DNA from: Marinobacter goseongensis
Lineage (GTDB): Bacteria > Pseudomonadota > Gammaproteobacteria > Pseudomonadales > Oleiphilaceae
NCBI RefSeq assembly: GCF_023156235.1
Contig: NZ_JAKZAI010000014.1
Span: 1-64,000 of the forward strand
Direction: 5' to 3'
Length of the DNA stretch: 64,000 nucleotides
Positions 8,595-17,485 of the stretch are shown piece after piece. Position 1 is the first letter of the stretch. Every line of letters begins with the position of its first letter. Made by a program: the position numbers and the translations under genes. Under the pieces are notes generated by a model. That model was not told the DNA's origin and did not search any database. It saw only the letters and a program-made list of their open reading frames with translations.

Positions 8595-9221
8595 GTGAAA
8601 CTGGACGTTCGAGGAATTGAAGAAGGTCAGCCTGTTCCGGAGGCGTTTGCCTTCGGTGTCTACAGTGAGGCCGACCATATGAGCTTCGGCCCCAACCGCA
8701 ATCCCGAAATGGCCTGGGACGAAGCCCCCGAGGGCACCCGGAGCTTTGTCGTGATGATGTTCGACCCGGACGTGCCCAGTGTGGCAGACGATGTGAACCA
8801 GGAAGGCAAGATTGTATCGAAAGACATACCGCGGGTGGATTTCTTCCACTGGTTGCTGGTGGATGTGCCGGCCAACATCCGTCTTATTCCCGAGGGCGAA
8901 GACAGCGATGGCGTGCGCCCCAAGGGCAAGGAGTGCGGCCCGGGCCCGGTGGGCATTCGCGGGGTGAATAACTACACCCAGTTCCTCGCTGGCAACCCGG
9001 ATATGGCGGGTGTGTACGCCGGCTACGATGGCCCTTGCCCGCCCTGGAACGATGAAATTATCCATCACTACCACTTCGAGGTGCACGCACTGGATGTGGA
9101 AAGCCTGGGTCTGCAGGGTGAGTTTGACGGCAACGATGTGCGCGAAGCCATGGCCGGGCATGTGCTGGCCAGTGCCCGCGTCACCGGCACTTACACCCTG
9201 AATCCGGACCTTCGTCAGTAG
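8595..9221 (+). CDS. YbhB/YbcL (PEBP, Raf kinase inhibitor-like) family protein
   Basis: The 208-residue protein has the PEBP signatures MSFGPNRNPEMAWDEAP, VVMMFDPDVP and FFHWLLVDVP, followed by YDGPCPPWNDEIIHHYHF. There is no signal peptide, so it is predicted cytoplasmic. Bacterial PEBPs bind small anionic ligands, but their role is poorly defined. The start is GTG at 8595, preceded by AGGAGG at ideal distance. It stands alone between a divergent gene and the Pho-box region. Confidence 0.88.
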   Translation: MKLDVRGIEEGQPVPEAFAFGVYSEADHMSFGPNRNPEMAWDEAPEGTRSFVVMMFDPDVPSVADDVNQEGKIVSKDIPRVDFFHWLLVDVPANIRLIPEGEDSDGVRPKGKECGPGPVGIRGVNNYTQFLAGNPDMAGVYAGYDGPCPPWNDEIIHHYHFEVHALDVESLGLQGEFDGNDVREAMAGHVLASARVTGTYTLNPDLRQ

Positions 9222-9281
9222 CTCTGTCGCACCGTTCCCACGAATGTGGCCGGCCCGGCAACCGGGCCGGATTGCCGCGTT

Positions 9282-9321
9282 CGGTCATCAAACTGTCGTC
9301 TTGCTGTCACCCTGCCGTCAC
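9282..9321 (+). promoter_or_regulatory. Pho box: four 7-bp direct repeats at 11-bp spacing
   Basis: CGGTCAT (9282), CTGTCGT (9293), CTGTCAC (9304) and CCGTCAC (9315) follow each other with four-base spacers. The Pho-box consensus is 7-bp CTGTCAT-like repeats separated by four AT-rich bases, bound by PhoB dimers. Here the spacers are less AT-rich. The block ends about 50 bp before the metallophosphoesterase start, so phosphate-starvation control is predicted. Confidence 0.75.
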
Positions 9322-9373
9322 CGCCCGCTGACAGAGTGTTGTCATCCGGAACGGTTGAATGGCGGGAGACGAC

Positions 9374-10225
9374 ATGAGGAACTACCGGAGTGTGTTCATT
9401 TCCGATGTGCACCTGGGCACGGCGGATTGCCAGGCGGAGTATCTGCTGGACTTTCTGACCCAAGTGCGGTGCGAAACCCTCTATCTGGTCGGTGACATCG
9501 TCGATCTGATTGCCATGCAGCGGCGCGTGCATTTTCCGCCCTCCCACCACGCGGTCATTCACAAACTCATGGAGCTGGCTGCCACCGGAACCCGGGTTGT
9601 TTATGTGCCCGGCAATCACGACGATGTTCTGCGCCGTTTTTGCGGCCAGACCATTGCCGGCATCGAGCTCCATTACAAAGCGATTCACACCACCGCCGAT
9701 GGCCGTCGATTCATGGTCTGTCACGGCGATCAGTTTGATCAGGTGGTGCGCTGCAGTCCGCTGATGCTGCTGGTGGGCGATCGGGCCCACGGCGTCCTCT
9801 TGCGACTGAACCGCTGGTTCAACGCCTGGCGCCGCATCAAGGGTAAGCCCTATTGGTCGCTGGCATCCTGGGTCAAAAGCCGGATCGGCAAGGCACGTAC
9901 CTTTATTCGTCGGTTCGAGCTCGCGGCGCTGACGGTGGCCGAGAAGGGCAACTACGATGGCTTTATCTGCGGCCATATCCATTCCGCCGGATTCTTGCGC
10001 AGCGAGGACGGGTTGTACTGCAACGATGGCGACTGGGTGGAACATTGCACCGCGCTGGTGGAACGGGAGAACGGCCGGCTGGAACTACTGCACTGGTCCG
10101 AGTCACCGGTGGTGCTGGCGGTCGAACCTGATGCACCCCATCCGGAGGTGTGCGGCGATGCCCGCCCCATCCTGGATGTGGTTCCCGCCGGGTTTGTGGA
10201 ACAGGTGAACCGCCTGGCCAGTTGA
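9374..10225 (+). CDS. plcP: PlcP-like metallophosphoesterase (phospholipase C / LpxH-like)
   Basis: The 283-residue protein keeps all calcineurin-type metal motifs: D11-x-H13, GD at 40-41, GNHD at 80-83, H117 and GHIH at 200-203. Annotation pipelines usually call such proteins UDP-2,3-diacylglucosamine diphosphatase. The sequence runs LGTADCQAEYLLDFL, LYLVGDIVD and PYWSLASWVK are instead what I recall of rhizobial and marine PlcP, a PhoB-induced phospholipase C that hydrolyses phospholipids to diacylglycerol during phosphate starvation. The Pho box directly upstream supports that reading. GGGAG favours ATG 9374 over the in-frame ATG 9359. LpxH activity cannot be excluded. Confidence 0.75.
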   Translation: MRNYRSVFISDVHLGTADCQAEYLLDFLTQVRCETLYLVGDIVDLIAMQRRVHFPPSHHAVIHKLMELAATGTRVVYVPGNHDDVLRRFCGQTIAGIELHYKAIHTTADGRRFMVCHGDQFDQVVRCSPLMLLVGDRAHGVLLRLNRWFNAWRRIKGKPYWSLASWVKSRIGKARTFIRRFELAALTVAEKGNYDGFICGHIHSAGFLRSEDGLYCNDGDWVEHCTALVERENGRLELLHWSESPVVLAVEPDAPHPEVCGDARPILDVVPAGFVEQVNRLAS

Positions 10226-10287
10226 TCCCGGCCGGGCCCCGAGTCATCGGTTCTGTACGATGGCCGCGCGGCGGGTAGAATACGGTG

Positions 10288-10980
10288 ATGAACCGTTCAC
10301 CGTGGATTTTCCGTGTCTCCCTTCTTGCCATCGTGGCCTTGCTGATGGCCGCGATCTGGCTGCTGCTGCGTCAACTGGGCATGCCCGCGAGCCTCTCCCC
10401 GGGGGCGTTGTCAGACTGGCTTGCCCAGCAGGGCGCCTTCGGACCGCTGTTTCTGATGTTGATGATGATTCTGGCGGTGGTGGTGGGTCCGATTCCCACC
10501 CTGCCCATCAGCGCCGCGTCCGGACTGGTTTACGGGGTAGTCGGGGGCACCGCCATTGCGGTGGCCGGCGCGCTTGCGGGCTCTCTTATCGCTTTCTATC
10601 TGGCGCGCGTGCTCGGGCGTGAAGCTGTCCAGCGCAAACTGGACAACAACCCGGTGTTTTCCGCGCAGGGTTCCCAGCGATTTCTGTTTATCGCGGTGGT
10701 GTTGACACGGTTGATCCCCCTGTTTTCCTTTGCCCTGATCAGCTACGCCGCCGGGGTCACGGCGATTCACCTCTGGCGCTACACCCTGGCCACGGCACTG
10801 GGCATGCTCCCCATGACCTTTGTGTTTGCCGGTCTGGGTCAGGGTTTCGAACTGAATCCGGTGGTGACCGTAGTCGCGGCCATCACGATCCTGGTGGTGA
10901 TGAGCGTGCTACCGCTGTATCTCGGCCGACGCCCGCATTCCCGGCTGGCAGCCTGGCTGGAACTGAATCGCAGGGAGTGA
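10288..10980 (+). CDS. TVP38/TMEM64 (VTT) family membrane protein
   Basis: About 230 residues with an N-terminal membrane anchor and a central VTT domain (PTLPISAASGLVYGVVGGTA, then a re-entrant glycine-rich loop, then RLIPLFSFALISYAAG). VTT proteins are linked to lipid scrambling or transport and membrane homeostasis. It starts about 60 bp after the PlcP-like gene on the same strand and could share its Pho-controlled transcript, fitting a lipid-remodelling role (inference). A GTG at 10285 directly precedes ATG 10288; neither has a clear Shine-Dalgarno. Confidence 0.8.
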   Translation: MNRSPWIFRVSLLAIVALLMAAIWLLLRQLGMPASLSPGALSDWLAQQGAFGPLFLMLMMILAVVVGPIPTLPISAASGLVYGVVGGTAIAVAGALAGSLIAFYLARVLGREAVQRKLDNNPVFSAQGSQRFLFIAVVLTRLIPLFSFALISYAAGVTAIHLWRYTLATALGMLPMTFVFAGLGQGFELNPVVTVVAAITILVVMSVLPLYLGRRPHSRLAAWLELNRRE

Positions 10981-11025
10981 GCGATAGACAGCCTCTTGGC
11001 TCGTTCTCCTGCCCCCCCTGGGTGA

Positions 11026-12201
11026 CTATGTGCCATTCACCAGTGACTCACTATCTGTAAAAAGAGCTTTGGCGTCCGTCACCCGGGCCAGCCAGCTCAA
11101 GGGGATACCCTGTTCGCCGCCAACCCCGTGAATCGCCGCCATGGCTGGGCCGATAATCCAGCTGCGGCCGCAGGAGTCGCCGCCACAGTGGATGTTGGCG
11201 CGGACGGCTTCGGTATAACGGCTGGCATGGCTGAGGATGTGAAAGATCACCGGCATGGCCTCATGCAGGTAACAGGTGCGGCCGAAGGTGTCGCCGGCTT
11301 TGACTGCATCCAGTGACGAACCGGACAGGGCATGGCTCAGGTTATCCTGATCCGGCGCCCCGGTCCTGGCAGCTTCCAGGGCTGACGACATGGGCTTGCC
11401 CTGAAAAAGCTGGTCCAGAAGGGTCGCTGCGCATTTTGCCCAGGCCACCGCCTCGTCGTTGTGATTGGTCACCCGTACCGCCGCTTCGGTAACCTCCATC
11501 AGTTTATCGCTGCCGCAATAGCAGGCGACCAGTGGCGCCAGTTTGGATACGGCGGGCAGTTGCATGTCATCGGCACCGCTTTGTGGCAGCAGGTGCTGGT
11601 CGATGGTTTCAGCAATGTGAACGCCTGCTTCCTGAATGTCGGTTTCATGATAGGTCAGGTCGATGGCTTGGCGAACCGGCGCTGCCAGTTCCTTGCCCGT
11701 CAGGCAGCGGGTGTAGGGCAACACTTTCTGCACCAGTATCCGCTTCTGCTGATCGGTGAGATCAGCCTTCGTGGTCGCCAGGGCCTGGTCGATGGCGTTC
11801 TGTTCAATGTTGTTCAGATTATTCAGGGTCACCCGTGTCGGGTTATCCAGAAAGCCGATCCATGGCCCGCCCGGCCCGAAGAAACTCCGGAAACGCCGCT
11901 GGTAATCGCGGATATCCAGCTTGCCGTCACTGGCCAGGAGGCTGTCGATCAGCACCCCGGTGGCCGCGCCATAGTGGCTGATATCGCCGGACTGTTTTCC
12001 GTCGTGGGCAAAGTACCCAAAGCCGCCCGTAAAATAGCTGGCCTTCGGCGTCAGGAATTCCGGTGACTGGCCGCCCACCTCATGGATTCGCTGGCTGTCG
12101 TAAAGCCAATGCAGTCCCAGGCTGGCGGCGTCCGCCACCCAGCCGCCGGCCAGGGCAGTGATGACAGCGGGTTGTCTGTTGCTGGGCAGATTGCTGATCA
12201 T
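11026..12201 (-). CDS. ADP-ribosylglycohydrolase family protein (J1-crystallin-like subgroup)
   Basis: The 391-residue all-helical protein has an N-terminal AGGWVADAASLGLHWLYD and a C-terminal GGDSCGR (340-346). In classical DraG/ARH enzymes that last motif is GGDTD and supplies Mg2+ ligands. GGDSC/GGDNC variants are what I recall from the J1-crystallin/selenoprotein J branch, whose activity is uncertain. ATG 12201 has GGAGG seven bases upstream and is preferred over the in-frame upstream ATG 12348. The gene converges with the VTT gene. Confidence 0.8.
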   Translation of the reverse strand: MISNLPSNRQPAVITALAGGWVADAASLGLHWLYDSQRIHEVGGQSPEFLTPKASYFTGGFGYFAHDGKQSGDISHYGAATGVLIDSLLASDGKLDIRDYQRRFRSFFGPGGPWIGFLDNPTRVTLNNLNNIEQNAIDQALATTKADLTDQQKRILVQKVLPYTRCLTGKELAAPVRQAIDLTYHETDIQEAGVHIAETIDQHLLPQSGADDMQLPAVSKLAPLVACYCGSDKLMEVTEAAVRVTNHNDEAVAWAKCAATLLDQLFQGKPMSSALEAARTGAPDQDNLSHALSGSSLDAVKAGDTFGRTCYLHEAMPVIFHILSHASRYTEAVRANIHCGGDSCGRSWIIGPAMAAIHGVGGEQGIPLSWLARVTDAKALFTDSESLVNGT

Positions 12202-12667
12202 GGGGTGCCTCCGGTCAGTCAGGTGCGGATCGTACGGTTTCCATACGCAAGGTGTACGGGGAATGCGTACGGGTAGCAAGCGAATGGGGACTTGTTCTGA
12301 ACGGCTGGGCCGGAGCAGGTGCTGACGATGCGTCGCGGTGTTGCCCATGGTCAGGTCGGCCCGGACATCTGTGTGCCTGGTGCCGCGATACGGTTTCTTT
12401 TTATAGTGAATTGTGTGAGTGAATGTTCAAGAATGGTGGCTGGCCATCGAATCGCGCATCGTTTCCCCGTACGGATCGGACTGATAACGTCTGTGATCAA
12501 ATTGTTAGAGAATATTGAGCGGAGTTTGACACTTTTCATGATGCGATCCCGTAAAACGGGGACAGAGGGCAACGGCGCGAGGTAAGTTTCAGTGTTTCTG
12601 TAACACTTTCACCAATCCCGTGTCTTAGCGGCATCAGGTATCAAGCTCAGATCAAAAGGATAGCTTC
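12202..12667. other. 466-bp divergent intergenic region, no gene seen
   Basis: The region separates two divergent genes. The part from about 12400 to 12600 is AT-richer and should hold both promoters. A weak leftward candidate is TTGAAC (complement of 12425-12430) and TATAAA (complement of 12400-12405), 19 bp apart. A TTGACA near 12527 lacks a convincing -10 box. The small open frame 12319-12585 shows no recognisable domain or ribosome binding site and I do not call it. Confidence 0.5.
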
Positions 12668-14863
12668 ATGACGTTGAAAAAATGGATTCTGATCGCTGTG
12701 ATTGCGGCGGTTGTCATCGGGTTTATTGCCAGCGGCGGTGGCGAGGTGCTCACGCTGCAGAACCTCAAGGATAACCAGCAACTTCTGGGCAACTGGATTG
12801 AACAGAACCTGCTGGTTGCGGTGCTCGGGTATGTGGTGATCTACGTGTTGGTAACAGCCCTTTCGCTGCCCGGGGCGACCATCATGACCCTCGCGGGGGG
12901 CGCGTTTTTCGGCAACCTGTATGGTCTCGCAGCAGTTTCCCTTGCCTCGACCGTTGGTGCGTCACTGGCCTTTGTCGTGGCCCGTTTTCTGATGCGTGAC
13001 ACCTTGCGCCGGCGCTACGGGGAAACGGTAGCGAAAATGGATCGTGGCATTGAAAAGGACGGTGCATTTTACCTGGCCACCCTGCGCCTGGTGCCGGTGT
13101 TTCCGTTCTTCCTGATCAATCTGGCCATGGGCCTGACGGGGATGAAGCTGCGCACCTACGCCCTGGTAAGCTGGCTGGCGATGCTGCCGGGTACCTTTGT
13201 CTATGTGAATGCAGGCACTCAGCTGGGACAGATTCAGTCCACCGGCGATATTGTCTCCGCGGAGTTGCTGCTGTCGTTTGCCCTGCTTGGGATCTTTCCG
13301 CTGATCGCCAAGTTTGTGGTGGGCATGATCCGCCGCCGCAAGGTGTACGCCGGCTGGAAGAAGCCGGAGCACTTTGATTACAACCTGCTGGTCATCGGCG
13401 GCGGGTCCGCAGGGCTGGTGTCCTCCTACATTGCCGCCGCGGTGAAAGCCAAAGTGGGCCTGATCGAAAAGCACAAAATGGGGGGTGACTGCCTGAACAC
13501 CGGTTGCGTGCCCTCGAAAGCGTTGATTCGCAGTGCCAAGGCGGCGGATACCATGCGTCATGGCAACCGGTACGGCCTCGAATCAGTGCCGGTGAAGGGC
13601 TCGTTCAAAAACATCATGAGTCGCGTGCAGGAGGTGGTGGCCAAGGTTGAGCCCCACGACTCACCCGAGCGTTACCGCAACCTCGGCGTGGATTGCATCT
13701 TCGGCGAGGCCAGTTTCGTATCTCCCTGGGAGCTGGAAGTAAAACACAACGACGGTCGCACCGAGCGACTGACCGCGCGCAGTATCGTGGTGGCCACCGG
13801 TGGCAAGCCAGCCATGCCACCGATTCCGGGACTGCAGGACATGAACCCCCTGAACTCGGACAACCTGTGGCAGTTGCAGGACCAGCCGCAGCGGCTGCTG
13901 GTGCTGGGCGGTGGCCCCATCGGGTCCGAGCTCGCCCATGCCTTTGTGCGCCTGGGCAGCCAGGTGATTCAGGTGGAAATGGGCGATCGCCTGCTGGCGA
14001 AAGAAGACGACGATGTCTCGGAGCTGATCAGGGCGCAGTTCGAGAGAGACGGTATCGATTTGAGGCTGGGCCATGCCGCCAGGGAATTTGCGGTGGAAGA
14101 CGGCGAGAAGGTGGTGTATTGCGAACATCAGGGCGAACGCGTGCGCATCCCCTTTGACGAGGTACTGGTCGCTGTGGGGCGCGCCGCCAACACCACCGGT
14201 CTGGGGCTGGAGAACATCGGGGTCGACACCCTGCCCAACGGCACCGTACCGGTGGAAGAGGACATGAGTATGCGGTTCCCGAACGTGTTCGCCTGCGGCG
14301 ATGTCGCCGGGCCGTATCAGTTCACCCACGCCGCGGCTCATCAGGCCTGGTATGCGGCGGTGAATGGCCTGTTTGGTCAGTTCAAGCGCTTCAAGGTGGA
14401 TTACCGTGTCATGCCCTGGGTGACCTTCACCTCGCCAGAAGTGGCGCGGGTGGGCCTCAGTGAGGCGGAAGCCAAAGCACAGGGCGTCGCCTACGAGGTG
14501 ACCCGTTACGGCCTGGACGATCTGGATCGGGCCATCGCCGAGAGCGAAGACTACGGCTTTATCAAGGTGCTGACGCCGCCGGGCAAAGACAAGATTCTGG
14601 GCGCTGTGGTGGTGGGCTCCCACGCCGGTGAGATACTGGCCGAATTCACCCTGGCGATGAAGCACGGGCTGGGGCTGAACAAGATACTGGGTACCATTCA
14701 TCCGTACCCCACCTGGAACGAATCGGCCAAGTACGCCGCGGGCGAATGGAAGCGAGACCACGCGCCCGCAGGCATTCTGAAACTGCTGGAGAAGCTGCAC
14801 GGCTGGCGTCGTGGCAAAGGTCGGAACCCGCAGGAAAAACGTAAAGAGATAACAACAAGTTGA
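12668..14863 (+). CDS. Fusion: VTT membrane domain + FAD-dependent disulfide reductase
   Basis: The 731-residue protein has two parts. Residues 1-225 form a TVP38/TMEM64 (VTT) membrane domain, including SLPGATIMTLAGGAFFG and RLVPVFPFFLINLAMG. From about 237 comes a full class-I pyridine nucleotide-disulfide reductase of mercuric reductase/lipoamide dehydrogenase type. It has GGGSAG at 244-249, a redox pair Cys275/Cys280 in GGDCLNTGCVPSKA, a central NAD(P)H site (VLGGGPIGSELAHAF) and a C-terminal HPYPTWNE active-site region. No N-terminal heavy-metal domain or C-terminal vicinal Cys pair is seen, so mercury reduction is unlikely. The fusion is known from other bacteria; its substrate is not. 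It is probably first in the 12.7-18.4 kb cluster. Confidence 0.88.
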   Translation: MTLKKWILIAVIAAVVIGFIASGGGEVLTLQNLKDNQQLLGNWIEQNLLVAVLGYVVIYVLVTALSLPGATIMTLAGGAFFGNLYGLAAVSLASTVGASLAFVVARFLMRDTLRRRYGETVAKMDRGIEKDGAFYLATLRLVPVFPFFLINLAMGLTGMKLRTYALVSWLAMLPGTFVYVNAGTQLGQIQSTGDIVSAELLLSFALLGIFPLIAKFVVGMIRRRKVYAGWKKPEHFDYNLLVIGGGSAGLVSSYIAAAVKAKVGLIEKHKMGGDCLNTGCVPSKALIRSAKAADTMRHGNRYGLESVPVKGSFKNIMSRVQEVVAKVEPHDSPERYRNLGVDCIFGEASFVSPWELEVKHNDGRTERLTARSIVVATGGKPAMPPIPGLQDMNPLNSDNLWQLQDQPQRLLVLGGGPIGSELAHAFVRLGSQVIQVEMGDRLLAKEDDDVSELIRAQFERDGIDLRLGHAAREFAVEDGEKVVYCEHQGERVRIPFDEVLVAVGRAANTTGLGLENIGVDTLPNGTVPVEEDMSMRFPNVFACGDVAGPYQFTHAAAHQAWYAAVNGLFGQFKRFKVDYRVMPWVTFTSPEVARVGLSEAEAKAQGVAYEVTRYGLDDLDRAIAESEDYGFIKVLTPPGKDKILGAVVVGSHAGEILAEFTLAMKHGLGLNKILGTIHPYPTWNESAKYAAGEWKRDHAPAGILKLLEKLHGWRRGKGRNPQEKRKEITTS

Positions 14864-14943
14864 ACAAGATCGGGTGCCAGGTGTAACGAAACCGCCGCAC
14901 CCGTGTCTGACAACCGACACCATTGAAACTCCGAGGAGCATCC

Positions 14944-15915
14944 ATGCCCCTGACCGAAACCCGACCGCCCCGCAGTAAGCGCATTCCGGCCGTGGAAGTT
15001 CTCGAACCCCGGGCGTCCGACAGCTGGACCCACACTCGCAACGGCGACCCGCGGGGCTACATTGATGCGGACAAGTTGAAAGAGTTGTGGATCCACACCG
15101 GCACTGCCTGCAACCTGGCCTGCCCCTTCTGCCTCGAAGGTTCGCACCCCGGCGACGGGCGTATCCCGGGTATGAAGCTCAGTGACGTGAAACCGTTCAT
15201 TCACGAAGCCATCGACATGGGCGTGGAGCAGTTCTCCTTCACCGGTGGCGAGCCGTTCGTGATTCGCGATTTCGTTAACATTCTGGATTATGCCAGCCAG
15301 CACCGGCCCTGCTTCGTGCTCACCAATGCCACCGAACCGCTGCTGAAACGCCGCCACCAGGTGCTGCCGCTGCTGGACAACCCCTATCCGATTCATTTCC
15401 GCGTCAGCCTGGATTTCCCGGATCGCGCCCGCCACGACAAGGATCGTGGCGAAGGCAGCTTCGATCAGGCGCTGGAAGGCATCCACTGGCTGATCGAGCA
15501 GGGTTTCAAAGTATCCATTGCCCGCCAGACCGATCCGGATGAACTACCGTCCCGCGTCGAGGCCGCGTTCCGTGAGATCTTCCGGGAGTGGAATATCCCG
15601 GACGATCTGTCGTTTACCGCGTTTCCCGACCTCGGGGCGCCGGGTTCGGAGGATGGCAGCCCGGAGATCACCGAAACCTGCATGGAGAAGTACCCGACCC
15701 GGGAAGCCCGTTCTCATTTCATGTGCACCTACACGCGCATGCTGGTGAAGAAGGGCGAGCAGGTGCGGGTGTATGCCTGCACCCTGGTGGACGATGATCC
15801 CCAGTACGATCTGGGCGGCACGCTGGCCGAGAGCATGGAGGAACGCATCATGCTGCGGCATCACCGGTGTTTCTCCTGTTATCGATTTGGCGCCAGTTGT
15901 TCGGCGCCCGGATGA
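14944..15915 (+). CDS. Radical SAM protein of unknown substrate
   Basis: The 323-residue protein has the radical SAM [4Fe-4S] motif C56-x3-C60-x2-C63 (TACNLACPFC), then SFTGGEPF (the GGEP SAM-binding motif). The C-terminal part is cysteine-rich (MCTYTR, VYACTL, then Cys309, Cys312 and Cys319), which may hold an auxiliary cluster like a short SPASM domain. GAGGAG before ATG 14944 favours this start over 14923. It begins 80 bp after the fusion reductase on the same strand. No precursor peptide or maturase partner is recognisable nearby, so the substrate is unknown. Confidence 0.85.
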   Translation: MPLTETRPPRSKRIPAVEVLEPRASDSWTHTRNGDPRGYIDADKLKELWIHTGTACNLACPFCLEGSHPGDGRIPGMKLSDVKPFIHEAIDMGVEQFSFTGGEPFVIRDFVNILDYASQHRPCFVLTNATEPLLKRRHQVLPLLDNPYPIHFRVSLDFPDRARHDKDRGEGSFDQALEGIHWLIEQGFKVSIARQTDPDELPSRVEAAFREIFREWNIPDDLSFTAFPDLGAPGSEDGSPEITETCMEKYPTREARSHFMCTYTRMLVKKGEQVRVYACTLVDDDPQYDLGGTLAESMEERIMLRHHRCFSCYRFGASCSAPG

Positions 15916-15948
15916 CGTGAGATGACCGACGGCTATTTCCAGAGGTGG

Positions 15949-16035
15949 AGGCCGGCCAGGGGGGAATGAGTGTCCAAAACATTAAAAGAAGCCACGCTTC
16001 TCCGTTTTAGACACTCATTCCCTCCTGGCCGGCCT
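15949..16035. repeat. 87-bp long imperfect inverted repeat between radical SAM and symporter genes
   Basis: Arms of about 32 bp at 15949-15980 and 16004-16035 pair with two mismatches. The centre holds a second perfect hairpin, AGAAGC-CAC-GCTTCT (15987-16001). No long T-tract follows. It could end or attenuate transcription between the two genes, or be a non-autonomous mobile palindrome. Confidence 0.85.
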
Positions 16036-16072
16036 GCCCCCAAACCAAAAAATAACGAATCGGAAACGAACA

Positions 16073-17476
16073 ATGAACTTTACTGAAGCCTCCCTGTTCT
16101 GGGGATTTTTGCTGGTCTACGGCGTACTCATGTATGTGCTGTCGCCGAAGAGCAAGAACGCCAATTCGTTCTACAGAGGCGCGGATGATAACGGCAACCC
16201 GGTGGGTCAGTGGTCACTGACTGCCAGTATCTTCATCAGCTGGATTTTCGCCAAGTCGGTCACCAACGCCGCCAACCTCGGTGCCGCCTATGGCGTGGTG
16301 GGCGGATTGGCGTATGCCAGTTACTGGTTGTCCATCCCCGTGGCCGGTTATGTGATCTACCTGATCCGTACCCAGACCGGCGCCCGCAGCCTGCAGGACT
16401 TTCTGACGTCCCGCTTTGGCCGGCTCGCCAGTCTGGCGTTTGCGGCGGCCATCCTGATCCGGCTGTACAACGAAGTCTGGAGCAACACCGCCGTTGTCGG
16501 CGGTTACTTCGGGCTGCCCGGAGAGTGGGAATACTACTCCGCGGCGATGCTGTTCACCGTGTTTACCCTGGCCTACAGCCTCAAGGGTGGTCTGCGGTCG
16601 TCGATCTTCACCGATGTCATTCAGGCGTTCGTGTTTGTGTTTTTCGTCGGGGCGGTGTTGTTCCTGATTATTCCCGCCAACGACACCAGCGCGCTACTGA
16701 CCAACGGCGAATTCAGGCTTAACGCCGGCTTTGACCTGCTGCTGGTGGCTCTGCTGCAGCTGTTCAGTTACCCCTTCCACGATCCGGTGCTCACCGATCG
16801 GGGCTTCGTGAACAAAGAAAAGACCATGCTCAAGAGCTTTGTGGTGGCCGGGCTTCTGGGCTTTGTGGCGGTGTTTATATTCAGCCTTGTAGGTGTTCAT
16901 GCCCGTCTGAACGGTATCGACGCCATGGGCAATGCGCCTGCGGCTGTGGGACAGTCATTGGGGCTGGCGGCGCTGTTCTTCATGAGCGTGGTGATGATGA
17001 CTTCAGCAGGCTCAACGCTGGATTCCACCTTTTCATCGCTCGCGAAATCCCTGGCCGTGGATCTGCCCCGGCTGGCCCGCCGGGCCTCGGATAAATTACC
17101 GAGTATGCGGGTCGGTGCGCTGGTGATGATCGTGTTTGCGCTCCTTGGCAACCTGCCGATGTTTGCCGGCACTGACATCCTCAAGGCTACGACCATCTCC
17201 GGTACGATGGTCATGGGTCTGGCGCCGGTGTTTCTGTTCTATGGTTTCACCCGCTGGTCGCCCTGGAGTTTCCATCTGAGCTTCTGGACCGGCCTGTCGC
17301 TGGGTGTGCTGCTGACGGTGGGGCTGATTCCCGCAAGCTGGGCGATTGGTGAGGGTGCCTACGCCATGCTGCTGGGCGTTAATGCCTACGGTTTTCTGAT
17401 CTGTACGGCAGGCTTCTTCCTGCCCCTGGTGCTGCGGCGACTGGCCGGCCGCACGCTGGCCGCCGGCGAGGCCTGA
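16073..17476 (+). CDS. Sodium:solute symporter (SSS) family transporter
   Basis: The 467-residue protein has about 13 hydrophobic segments. Typical SSS features include SLTASIFISWIFAKS near the N-terminus, a PVAGYVIYLIRTQTGARSLQDFL loop region, and ASYWLSIP. The C-terminal region resembles other bacterial SSS members of undefined specificity. It should import an organic solute with Na+ at the inner membrane. It lies between the radical SAM gene and the degenerate phosphoesterase gene, with nine bases to the latter, so a joint function is likely. The substrate is not predictable. Confidence 0.85.
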   Translation: MNFTEASLFWGFLLVYGVLMYVLSPKSKNANSFYRGADDNGNPVGQWSLTASIFISWIFAKSVTNAANLGAAYGVVGGLAYASYWLSIPVAGYVIYLIRTQTGARSLQDFLTSRFGRLASLAFAAAILIRLYNEVWSNTAVVGGYFGLPGEWEYYSAAMLFTVFTLAYSLKGGLRSSIFTDVIQAFVFVFFVGAVLFLIIPANDTSALLTNGEFRLNAGFDLLLVALLQLFSYPFHDPVLTDRGFVNKEKTMLKSFVVAGLLGFVAVFIFSLVGVHARLNGIDAMGNAPAAVGQSLGLAALFFMSVVMMTSAGSTLDSTFSSLAKSLAVDLPRLARRASDKLPSMRVGALVMIVFALLGNLPMFAGTDILKATTISGTMVMGLAPVFLFYGFTRWSPWSFHLSFWTGLSLGVLLTVGLIPASWAIGEGAYAMLLGVNAYGFLICTAGFFLPLVLRRLAGRTLAAGEA

Positions 17477-17485
17477 GGGGGCAAC

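Noticed and set aside
12319-12585. Small plus-strand frame in the 12.2-12.7 kb gap
   Set aside because: No ribosome binding site, no recognisable domain, and it spans the likely divergent promoters.
12668-14863. Mercuric reductase (merA) assignment for the fusion protein
   Set aside because: The heavy-metal N-terminal domain and the C-terminal vicinal Cys pair are missing, and no mer genes are near.
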